Assembly (NCBI GenBank): GCA_016711205.1
Contig: JADJTM010000003.1
Span: forward strand, 535,671 to 599,670
Direction of reading: 5' to 3'
DNA from: Micropruina sp.
GTDB lineage: Bacteria; Actinomycetota; Actinomycetes; Propionibacteriales; Propionibacteriaceae
Length of the DNA stretch: 64,000 nucleotides
The notes beneath the pieces were generated by a model. The model was given only the letters and a program-made list of their open reading frames with translations, was not told the origin of the DNA and ran no database searches. Made by a program: the position numbers and the translations under genes. This document shows, piece after piece, positions 57,063-64,000 of the stretch; positions within the stretch are counted from its first letter, which is position 1, and the number at the start of each line of letters is the position of its first letter.

Positions 57063-58174
57063 GGTCACGTGAACGAAGGCTGCTCGCAAAACGGCTGATT
57101 GATACAGGGTTGGTCGTGCTGTTCTCTCCCGTCCTGGCGCCGCTGGCTCTCGGAACTGCAGTCGTCGTCCGGATCAAGCTCGGATCGCCGGTTCTGTTCC
57201 GTCAGGAACGCATTGGTCTGCACGAGCAGCCGTTCCAGCTGCTCAAGTTCCGAAGTATGTTGCCAGCGCGGGATCCTAGTGGCCAGCTGTTGGTGAATGA
57301 GCGGCGGCTCACGCCCTTTGGTCGCCTATTGAGGAGGTCAAGCCTCGATGAGCTGCCTCAGCTTCTGAACGTGCTGCGGGGGGACATGTCGTTGGTAGGC
57401 CCACGGCCGCTGCTGCCTGAGTACCTCCCGTTTTACACCGAATCCGAACGTGCGCGTCACTGCGTACGGCCGGGCATAACGGGCGCGTCGCAAGTGAGCG
57501 GGAGGAATAACCTCGGGTGGGATGCGCGGCTAGCAGCAGACGCCCACTACAGTGATGCCGGAACCCTCAGGGAGGATATCGGGATCCTTATTCAAACCGC
57601 CGTCCAAGTCCTAAGCAAGTCGGACACAGTATCAAACCCCTGGGTGGATGGTGAACCCCTCAGTGTGGCGCGAAGCTACCCTCAGGACGGAGGATATAGA
57701 CTCCGACGATTTGAGTCAAAGGATGTAGAAGCGAGGGTGCGTTGGTTCACCGACCCGCGCGTCAATGCAACTATGAAACTCAGTTCTGGGATCACCGTGG
57801 AGTCCACTCGCGCCTGGCTAAGTGGCGCCCGACAAAATCCAGAACGGCGAGACCTCGCAGTCTATCGAATCGACACCGGAGACCTTGTTGCTCTGGTCGG
57901 CTACAAGTCTGATTTGTCGCACGACCTGCCCGAAGTCTACATTGCGGTAGACCCTGATCGCCATGGTCAACGGATTGGTAGTGTTGCCCTGGCACTGCTG
58001 ATTAAACTCATGCGTGCGCGCAATGAGGCCCCCGGAGCAGGCGCAGAGATCTTCCGAGCGAATTATCGCTCGATCCGGTTGTTTTCCAGCCTCGGCTTCA
58101 GGGAGGTCGACGCCGCCTTGCCCGACGATCGGTTGCGGATGGAGATCAGATGGGACGGGCAGGATGGAGATTGA
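57059..58174 (+). CDS. PglC-like phosphoglycosyl transferase fused to GNAT
   Basis: The GTG at 57059 overlaps the ATP-grasp stop (GTGA), giving 371 aa. Residues 1-200 are a small monotopic phosphoglycosyl transferase: KRLIDTGLVVLFSPVLAPLAL reentrant helix, FRQERIGLHEQPFQLLKFRS, SSLDELPQLLNVLRGDMSLVGPRP with the catalytic Asp-Glu, and RPGITGASQVSGRN. Residues about 215-370 are a GNAT domain (YRLRRFESKDVEARVRWF, VYIAVDPDRHGQRIGSVAL as acetyl-CoA loop, ANYRSIRLFSSLGFREV). The domain order would let the same chain acetylate the amino sugar and load it on the lipid carrier. Confidence 0.88.
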   Translation: MRSRERRLLAKRLIDTGLVVLFSPVLAPLALGTAVVVRIKLGSPVLFRQERIGLHEQPFQLLKFRSMLPARDPSGQLLVNERRLTPFGRLLRRSSLDELPQLLNVLRGDMSLVGPRPLLPEYLPFYTESERARHCVRPGITGASQVSGRNNLGWDARLAADAHYSDAGTLREDIGILIQTAVQVLSKSDTVSNPWVDGEPLSVARSYPQDGGYRLRRFESKDVEARVRWFTDPRVNATMKLSSGITVESTRAWLSGARQNPERRDLAVYRIDTGDLVALVGYKSDLSHDLPEVYIAVDPDRHGQRIGSVALALLIKLMRARNEAPGAGAEIFRANYRSIRLFSSLGFREVDAALPDDRLRMEIRWDGQDGD

Positions 58175-59049
58175 CCTGACTCCTATCGTCCAGCGGTGGG
58201 ACAAGTTGGGAAGCGCGCTGGGAACGGAGCTGTTTGTCGTACGGGACGACTTGCTTCCGTTCCCCCTGGCAGGAAACAAGGTTCGTAAGCTGGCAGCAGA
58301 ATTCAGGATCATGCCCCACTCGACGACCCTGGTGATTAGCAACGGCGGGATCGACTCGAATCACTGCCGAACGGCCGCTTGGTTCGCCGCGCTTCACGGA
58401 GTTCGGTCGCACCTAGTCTTGCACGGAGCGTGTGCTGAAGGTGGTCGGGCGTTGGAGATGCTGCGTGCGTTGGGCGCCACTTACCAAGTCGTCCGGCCGA
58501 CGGGCATCGCCGAGACCCTATCGGCTGCAGCGAGTCACGAACGCGATCGCGGTGGTGTGCCTGTTGTCATTCCTGGTGGCTGTCATTCACGCGCCGGGGC
58601 TATCGCTTACCGGGATGCCGGGTTGAGTGTATTACGGGAGATCCATCCGAACAGCGTGTACGTTGCTTCAGGTACTGGTGCCACGCAAGGGGGGCTCATC
58701 GCAGCGGCCGCCAGATCAGCCAGCCCCCCCAAGATAGTCGGGATCTCTGTCGCTCGCGATCGAGGTCATGGTTCTATCGCCGTCGAGGAGGCGGCCCGAT
58801 GGGCAGGAGCAGACCAAGCCAGCATCTGTTTCGATGATGGCTTCCGCGCAGGGGGGTACGCGCGCCAGGATGAGCGAACGGTGGATGCCGTTCGGTTTGG
58901 GTGGGAACATGGCCTGCCCCTCGATGGGACCTATACAGGCAAGGCCTTTGCTGCCATCCTGGAGGCGGGTCGGGCGGGGGCGACTCCCCCCGAGGACCGT
59001 CTTCTGGCACACGGGTGGTCTCTGGAACTGGATCGGTGGCTCGACTTGA
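58164..59049 (+). CDS. ACC deaminase/D-cysteine desulfhydrase-like PLP enzyme, frameshifted
   Basis: From the ATG at 58164 (11-bp overlap with the preceding gene) the protein follows the fold-type II family: VVRDDLLPFPLAGNKVRKL with the PLP Lys, LVISNGGIDSNHCRTAAWFA, and VASGTGATQGGLIAAA for phosphate binding. In the raw sequence the end is wrong. Removing one C from the CCCCCC run near 58986-58991 restores PRTVFWHTGGLWNWIGG and a stop at 59047-59049, the normal family end, at about 295 aa. The enzyme would act on a D- or cyclic amino acid and might supply or remove a substituent used by the ATP-grasp enzyme. Confidence 0.8.
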
Positions 59050-59167
59050 TGCTGACGATTCTTGCGAGGGCCCACGCACTCCCATCTCTTTATACGCGTA
59101 CTCATTGTCGGCCCAGCCCGCGGGTGAGTTGTGCTGAGAGAACCCTCCCGAGAGTAGCGGAATACGC

Positions 59168-60412
59168 ATGAGAGTCCTCGTGGTGACCCAGTATTTCAGG
59201 CCCGAACCTGCGCGAATAGTCTCGTCCTTGGCCGACGAGTTGCGCGACCGAGGCCATGACGTTCAAGTTCTGACCGCTTTTCCAAGCTATCCGTCTGGCG
59301 AACTCTACGCCGAATGGGTGCAGTCCCGGACTTACCAAAATGCGGAATATGGTCATCGCGTGGTCAGGGTGCGGAGCCACATCTACCACGGGGTTAACCC
59401 GATCCGACGGATGGCCAACTATCTTTCATTCGGCGTCAACGCCGCGCGTGAAATATGCTGTTTCAAGAATGTGGATGTAGCATACGTATATGCCACCCAG
59501 ATGACCGCCGCCATTCCCGCGCAACTACTGCGCCTATTCAAGGGTATTCCGTATGTCCTCCATGTTCAGGACCTCTGGCCGGAATCAATCGCTGGCTCCG
59601 GCATGGTCGGAGCAAATTCGGGAACGGTTCTCGACTTCGCCCTGCGTGGGTGGCTGCGCGCCACCTATCGTAATGCGTCGGGGGTCATTGGAATAGCTCC
59701 AACCATGGCCGACACACTAGTCGCTCGCGGAGCGCAGGCGGAACACACTCATGCGGTGTACAACTGGGCGCCGCCGGTTACGCCAACGGTCAAATCGAAG
59801 GTGCCTGTTCCCCGATTGAACGCGGAGGCCGTGGCCTCACAACCATCCGACGGAGACCTTCGCTTGATGTATGCAGGCAATTTAGGTGAGATGCAAGACA
59901 TCGATACATTGTTGAGGGCCTTCGTGCTTCTAAAGGGGCGACCAATAAGACTAGACATATTTGGCGACGGCGTCGCGGAAGGTCGGCTACGTCGATTGCG
60001 GAGCGAGCTGGCCCTGGATACGGTGCACTTTCACGGCCGAGTGGATCCTAAATTCATTGGGCAGTTCTCTCTTGCTGCCCACTTTCACATCATCACGCTA
60101 AAGGATCTCCCGGTATTCCGGATGACGATCCCGTCGAAGTTCCAGGTCGCGCTTGCGAATGGGCGACCAGTCATCTCAAATGTCGCCGGCGATCTAGCCA
60201 ACCTGATAGAGCAGCATGGTGTCGGCCTAACTGCCGCGCCGGGTGATCCGGACGCTCTAGCGGGAGCGATCCTGAAGGCGGCGGAAATCGACGACCAAGC
60301 GCGAAGCAGGATGGCTGAGTCGGCTCGTCGCCTTTATGATTCCGAAATGTCAGTAGAGCATGCCGTCGACCGCATCGAGTCTGTGCTGAGTTGCGCTGTG
60401 CCGGCTTCGTGA
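59168..60412 (+). CDS. GT4 glycosyltransferase (WbuB-like)
   Basis: The 414-aa GT-B protein begins RVLVVTQYFRPEPARIVSSL, has TAFPSYPSGELY and YVLHVQDLWPESIAGSGM, all marks of the WbuB/WbnK group, and in the C-terminal half LRLMYAGNLGEMQDIDTLL and FRMTIPSKFQVALANGRPVI. WbuB-type enzymes often transfer L-FucNAc or similar N-acetyl amino sugars as the second residue. That fits the amino-sugar genes upstream. The gap from the PLP gene is 118 bp. Confidence 0.88.
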   Translation: MRVLVVTQYFRPEPARIVSSLADELRDRGHDVQVLTAFPSYPSGELYAEWVQSRTYQNAEYGHRVVRVRSHIYHGVNPIRRMANYLSFGVNAAREICCFKNVDVAYVYATQMTAAIPAQLLRLFKGIPYVLHVQDLWPESIAGSGMVGANSGTVLDFALRGWLRATYRNASGVIGIAPTMADTLVARGAQAEHTHAVYNWAPPVTPTVKSKVPVPRLNAEAVASQPSDGDLRLMYAGNLGEMQDIDTLLRAFVLLKGRPIRLDIFGDGVAEGRLRRLRSELALDTVHFHGRVDPKFIGQFSLAAHFHIITLKDLPVFRMTIPSKFQVALANGRPVISNVAGDLANLIEQHGVGLTAAPGDPDALAGAILKAAEIDDQARSRMAESARRLYDSEMSVEHAVDRIESVLSCAVPAS

Positions 60413-60582
60413 CTACGTTCTGCTCGTGGGATTCGTGCCACTCGGCAGCCTCGACTCGATGCGTTCCACTGAATGAGGATTGCGTGAGCGGATGTGGGGC
60501 CTAGTGATGTCGGACTGGATGTGGCGGCGACAATGATCCGCTCGACTGAATCGGGGTCACCCGTTCCTACTGGAGGCGCTCT

Positions 60583-61761
60583 ATGCGGGTTCTGATCATG
60601 ACCGGTGGCTTCGCAGGACCGTCGCGTCAGCCATGGCTGATGGACGATCTCGCTGAAGCACTTGCAGATGTCGGCCATTCCGTCGAGGTGGTCGTATTCG
60701 ACTCGAAGGACCCGCGACCCCGCGGCGAACAGCAATCTCACGGACTAGGCATCACGGTGTTTAGCGCGGGCATTGCGCGCCGACCACGAGGTCCTCTTAA
60801 GCGGGTTAGAAGCCACATCGCCGTCGCAGTCGGACTACACGTTTGTGCCTTCAGGTGGGCGAGGCAAAGGCATTATGACCTCTGCATATTTACCTCCCCG
60901 GCATTACTAAGTTGGTGGCTGCCATGGCGGCTCCGCAGGGCGGGGGCGACTTCGCACACACTTCTCTTTCTTTGGGACTTCTTCCCCATTCATCAACTCG
61001 AGATTGGACGTACTGGCTTCAGTTGGCTCGGCCGCGCCCTAAAGTTGCATGAGCGGTCTGCCATTAGTGGAGCGGATACCGTTGCATTAATGTCGCCAGC
61101 GAACCTTCAGTTCTTCCGTCGATACCACAGGGGCTCTGTGCCTGCGACGATCCAAATTCCGCCATGGTCCTCATCCAAGCCGGTCGCCTCGATGGCCCCG
61201 GATTTGCCTCCACTCAGGGTGATATTTGGCGGCCAGATTACTAGGGGTCGTGGCATCGACACTCTTCTGAATGCCGCGGAGCTACTTATCGATGAGAAGG
61301 ACGAGATACAGTTTTGGATTGCTGGCGACGGCCCGCAGCGGTCGATCCTGGCGAGAAGTGCGCACGATCGAGGATTGGTGAACGTCCGCTTTTATGGGGC
61401 GCTTGAAAGAGAGGCTTACCGGTCGCTGGCCCGCCGGGCTCATGTGGGTGTCGCGATCACAGTTCCCGGGATCTCCCCCCCGTCATTTCCATCAAAGATC
61501 GTGGAATACTGTAGCCTGGGGCTCCCCGTGGTTGTTTGCGTCGAATCTTCATCGGATGCTGGAGAGTTCGTTGCTAGGCATGGGGCTGGGGTCGCGGTTC
61601 CGGCGGGCGATGCCTTGGCCCTGGCGGAAGCTCTGCGAGGGCTGCGAAGGCGTCTCGGTTCGCGGGAACTGAGACTGATGTCGTGTGCGGCACTTGAACT
61701 CTTCGAATCGCGGTTCAGTGTGCGGCGCGTGGTGGAAGCGTGCGAGCGGATAGTAGGATAG
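60583..61761 (+). CDS. GT4 glycosyltransferase
   Basis: The 392-aa GT-B protein starts RVLIMTGGFAGPSRQPWLMD, has LLFLWDFFPIHQLEIGRTG, and the donor-site half has LRVIFGGQITRGRGIDTLL, FWIAGDGPQRSIL and PSFPSKIVEYCSLGLPVVV. It resembles the neighbouring WbuB-like enzyme but is clearly distinct. The ATG at 60583 follows GGAGG by 8 nt. The 170-bp gap before it holds no gene that I can see. Confidence 0.87.
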   Translation: MRVLIMTGGFAGPSRQPWLMDDLAEALADVGHSVEVVVFDSKDPRPRGEQQSHGLGITVFSAGIARRPRGPLKRVRSHIAVAVGLHVCAFRWARQRHYDLCIFTSPALLSWWLPWRLRRAGATSHTLLFLWDFFPIHQLEIGRTGFSWLGRALKLHERSAISGADTVALMSPANLQFFRRYHRGSVPATIQIPPWSSSKPVASMAPDLPPLRVIFGGQITRGRGIDTLLNAAELLIDEKDEIQFWIAGDGPQRSILARSAHDRGLVNVRFYGALEREAYRSLARRAHVGVAITVPGISPPSFPSKIVEYCSLGLPVVVCVESSSDAGEFVARHGAGVAVPAGDALALAEALRGLRRRLGSRELRLMSCAALELFESRFSVRRVVEACERIVG

Positions 61762-62065
61762 TTGTGCCGTTGGATATCGTCGCTTGTTTCGGAGGCTGGC
61801 ATGATCGCGCGAGTGTCTGAGGTGAGCGCGAGCCAGTGCCCGCTCCAACCACAAGCGTGGACTCTTGCTCCCGTTGGAGGCTGGCTGCTGGCCAACGCTA
61901 GCCGTGCTCAACGAGCGGAACTAGGAGGACGAGTTCGAGACAGGTGGCGCGGCTGGGCCCCCCTGGACTTGTCCGACCGCGCGGGCGCGGCGCCGCATGA
62001 GAGTGGAGCGCACGAGTCCGAGCGCGCCCAGTGGCTGTCGGCACCCTACCTCGGAGAATTAGGCG
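61762..62065. other. Intergenic region before polymerase gene
   Basis: A 91-aa frame starting ATG 61801 runs through this gap and ends at 62082, overlapping the next gene. It has GGAGG 8 nt before the ATG but no recognisable domain and a poor amino-acid make-up (many Arg, Ala, Ser, Trp), so I do not call it a gene. It remains possible. Confidence 0.3.
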
Positions 62066-63223
62066 TTGATAGCGACCGTTAGCTCGGAAGGCGCCAGAGC
62101 TTTAGCGGGCCCGCGAACGTATATAGTGGCCATCATTGCGGGCCTGTCCACATTTGATCCGTCGTTGGCTACAATCCTCGGGGTTGCAGCAGCAGCCACA
62201 GTTTTCCTTTTTGGCGACTTGGCTGCATTCAAGGTGACCCCGGCCGTGCTGTGGATGATGGCGCTTCTGATTTGGATAGCGGCGTCCAGTGCCTGGTCGG
62301 TGAACCCGCGTGCACTCGACTCGGTTCTCTTGTGGATTGCGATGGGGATGATGTTTATCGCGGTTCTGCAAGTAGTTCAGACGGCGAATCAGCTCCGCGT
62401 TATCGCTATCGGATATCTCGTAGGTGCATTTTCAGCCTCTATTCGTCTGCTTATTGAACAGGCCCGCCTCGACATTCAGGGCGCCGTGCGTCTCACGACG
62501 ATCTTCGGCGATGTGAATATCAACTACGTTGCTTATGCGCTAGCGGCCGGGTGGGCGCTGCTTGTGCTTCTTTGGGACTCAAGACGGAAGGGATCCGCTG
62601 TCGCAACGATTCTGATGGCCGTGGCGGCTGTCGGGGTGCTTATAGGAATTCAAACTTCGCAAACCCGCGGTGCGCTACTTGGAACGGTGTTCGCGGCCGC
62701 GTGGATAGTCCTTCGACGCCTGTTCGGCCTTAGATCCCTTGCTATCCCCACCCTTGCCGTGGTGACTGCAGCGGCTCTAGCGCTCTCGGGCATCGGAGAT
62801 CAGAGCTCGCTACAGTTCGAGGCTGGTGGTCGAGCGACGGGAGACTGGTCCGGTCGAATCCCGCTATGGGACGCCGCCCGGACGATTTGGGCGCTAAGGC
62901 CCCTTGTAGGCTTCGGTGTGGGCAGTTTCGGGCATGTGAGCGGATATGGAATTGCTGCACATAATGTTCTTCTCGATATTGGGGTCGGGTTGGGTGTAGT
63001 CGGTGTCTTGCTGTTCATCGCGGTTCTTGTTTCGTGTCTTTGGCTAGGCACGAGGTCTGCGCCTCAGGTGCTCAGAAGCGAGGTGATCGGAGTCTTCCTT
63101 GCGGCCAGTTCGCCCGCGTACCTCACAGGAGTATGGGCTACCGCACCCGCGGCATGGATCTGTCTTGCTCTTGTCGCTCGGATTGGAGTAGTCCATCCCC
63201 CGGACTCGGCTGCCGTCCGGTAG
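62066..63223 (+). CDS. Wzy-like O-antigen polymerase
   Basis: The 385-aa membrane protein (TTG start at 62066, GGAG 9 nt upstream) has about ten helices. The Wzy_C block shows IGIQTSQTRGALLGTVFAA with the conserved SRG-like Arg, a loop GRATGDWSGRIPLWDAARTI and RPLVGFGVGSFGHVSGYGIAAHN, the classic GxGxGxF...HN motif of O-antigen ligases and polymerases. This is the clearest of the three polymerases in the window and the third one present. Confidence 0.87.
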   Translation: MIATVSSEGARALAGPRTYIVAIIAGLSTFDPSLATILGVAAAATVFLFGDLAAFKVTPAVLWMMALLIWIAASSAWSVNPRALDSVLLWIAMGMMFIAVLQVVQTANQLRVIAIGYLVGAFSASIRLLIEQARLDIQGAVRLTTIFGDVNINYVAYALAAGWALLVLLWDSRRKGSAVATILMAVAAVGVLIGIQTSQTRGALLGTVFAAAWIVLRRLFGLRSLAIPTLAVVTAAALALSGIGDQSSLQFEAGGRATGDWSGRIPLWDAARTIWALRPLVGFGVGSFGHVSGYGIAAHNVLLDIGVGLGVVGVLLFIAVLVSCLWLGTRSAPQVLRSEVIGVFLAASSPAYLTGVWATAPAAWICLALVARIGVVHPPDSAAVR

Positions 63224-63279
63224 CGGGTCCGTCCGCTGATGTCGGTTCCCTGTGGGCTGAGCTTCGGTCGGGATCGGGT

Positions 63280-64000
63280 TCACGCCGTCCCGATTCTGCC
63301 GACATAGGACCGGATTCCTCTCAGTTGTCGGAGAGCAAAGGCTCCGCTGCCTGCGTAGGCAACGTTAATTCCAGCGGCAATCCATGCGATGCCAACTGCT
63401 CCGCTGTGTGCACCCGCCCAGATACCAATGGTTGTCCATGCTGCCATCGCCGAGAGTGTGAGTAGCAGCGCAGTCTTCTCGAGCTCGCATAGGAGCATGA
63501 GCTGGTTGACCTGTCCGAATAGCAGCACCACGAAGCTGGCGCAGCAAAGGATAATGACAATGGGCGTTGCAGCGAGGAAACTATCTCCAAATAGGAAGTG
63601 GACGACCTGGTATGAAAGAGAGAGTAGGATGAGCAGCGGCACGATTGTGGCAGCAGCGACGAAGAGCGTTGAGCGACCCGCAAGCGAGTTTAGTCCGCGA
63701 AGGTCCCCTGTGTAGAAGCGTCTGGCGAACTCCGGGGCGAGATAGGAGATCTGTATTGTTGGTATGATGGCAATCATGCTGGCTAGGCGTGCGGCGATGG
63801 AATAGTACGAGACTTCCGACAGTGCACTCGTGGCTGAGAGTATGAACACCGGGGCCCAGACGGTCCCATAGGCTAGCAGTGATGTTCCCATCATGGGTGC
63901 CAGACGATGTGCGTGGAGGCGGATGAAGGCGGTGCCTCGTGGGGTTTCGCTGACCGTATCGGTTAGTCTTTTGCGCACCAGGACCAAGGTCAGAGGCAAG
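63280..64000 (-). CDS. Wzx-like flippase (5' partial)
   Basis: About 239 C-terminal residues of a MOP-family exporter are present: LLAYGTVWAPVFILSATSALSEVSYYSIAARLASMI, then EFARRFYTGDLRGLNSLAGRS and several more membrane helices, ending RSYVGRIGTA. Other family members have about 420-480 aa, so the N-terminal half lies beyond the window; the TTG at 63999 is not a credible start. It converges on the polymerase gene, 56 bp apart. Confidence 0.82.
   Translation of the reverse strand, partial: LPLTLVLVRKRLTDTVSETPRGTAFIRLHAHRLAPMMGTSLLAYGTVWAPVFILSATSALSEVSYYSIAARLASMIAIIPTIQISYLAPEFARRFYTGDLRGLNSLAGRSTLFVAAATIVPLLILLSLSYQVVHFLFGDSFLAATPIVIILCCASFVVLLFGQVNQLMLLCELEKTALLLTLSAMAAWTTIGIWAGAHSGAVGIAWIAAGINVAYAGSGAFALRQLRGIRSYVGRIGTA

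Noticed and set aside
60413..60582. Apparent direct repeats (CACTGAAT / GACTGAAT) before the second GT4 gene
   Set aside because: The similarity is short and irregular; no spacing or copy number that would suggest a CRISPR or an operator array.

Overview
The window looks like part of a high-GC Gram-positive (actinobacterial) chromosome. The signs are GC-rich codon use, many GTG and TTG starts, genes chained by 4-bp ATGA/GTGA overlaps, an LCP-type wall-polymer ligase and a GT-rich exopolysaccharide locus. A member of the Propionibacteriales is my guess; nothing here proves it. Most of the DNA is devoted to making, exporting and trimming cell-surface polysaccharides.

Layout. 1-11.8 kb: polymer operon A, mostly minus strand, with glycosyltransferases (GTs), acyltransferase, SGNH lipoprotein, flippase (Wzx), polymerase (Wzy), chain-length protein (Wzz) and two divergent Tat-exported paralogues. 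12.4-20.2 kb: a GT followed by a carrier-protein module (NAD-synthase-like enzyme, AsnB amidotransferase, 68-aa protein, ACP, divergent AMP-forming ligase, SGNH protein, AcpS). 20.2-34.2 kb: polymer system B (two GH26-like hydrolases, MerR regulator, acyltransferase-3, GTs, Wzy, Wzz with a kinase-like tail, serine-acetyltransferase-like protein, phosphoglycosyl transferase, FemAB/CelD-like protein). 34.2-36.8 kb: a GT gene split by an IS1380-type element. 36.8-43.0 kb: a flippase and a five-gene operon that begins with glucose-1-phosphate cytidylyltransferase and probably makes a CDP-sugar by a route I cannot name. 44-51.6 kb: LCP ligase, GH1 glucosidase, YwiC-like protein, rRNA methyltransferase-like protein and pyruvate phosphate dikinase, a more housekeeping stretch. 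51.7-64 kb: system C, with a CapD-type dehydratase, DegT aminotransferase, ATP-grasp ligase, a phosphoglycosyl transferase fused to a GNAT acetyltransferase, a PLP enzyme, two GTs, Wzy and a flippase running off the edge.

How they work together. The phosphoglycosyl transferases would load the first sugar on undecaprenyl phosphate, GTs extend it, Wzx flips it, Wzy/Wzz polymerise it and LCP may anchor it to the wall. The exported hydrolases, SGNH proteins and beta-helix-like proteins would trim or modify it. Three flippases and three polymerases imply two or three separate polymers.

Quality warning. Four genes (near 26.0, 45.19, 53.7 and 58.99 kb) are broken only by single-base indels in C or G runs, and 23,605-23,687 is an 83-nt stretch without A or T. 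Homopolymer sequencing error is the simplest explanation, so these genes are probably intact in the organism. The split GT gene with the IS is different: it has inverted repeats and a target duplication and looks real.
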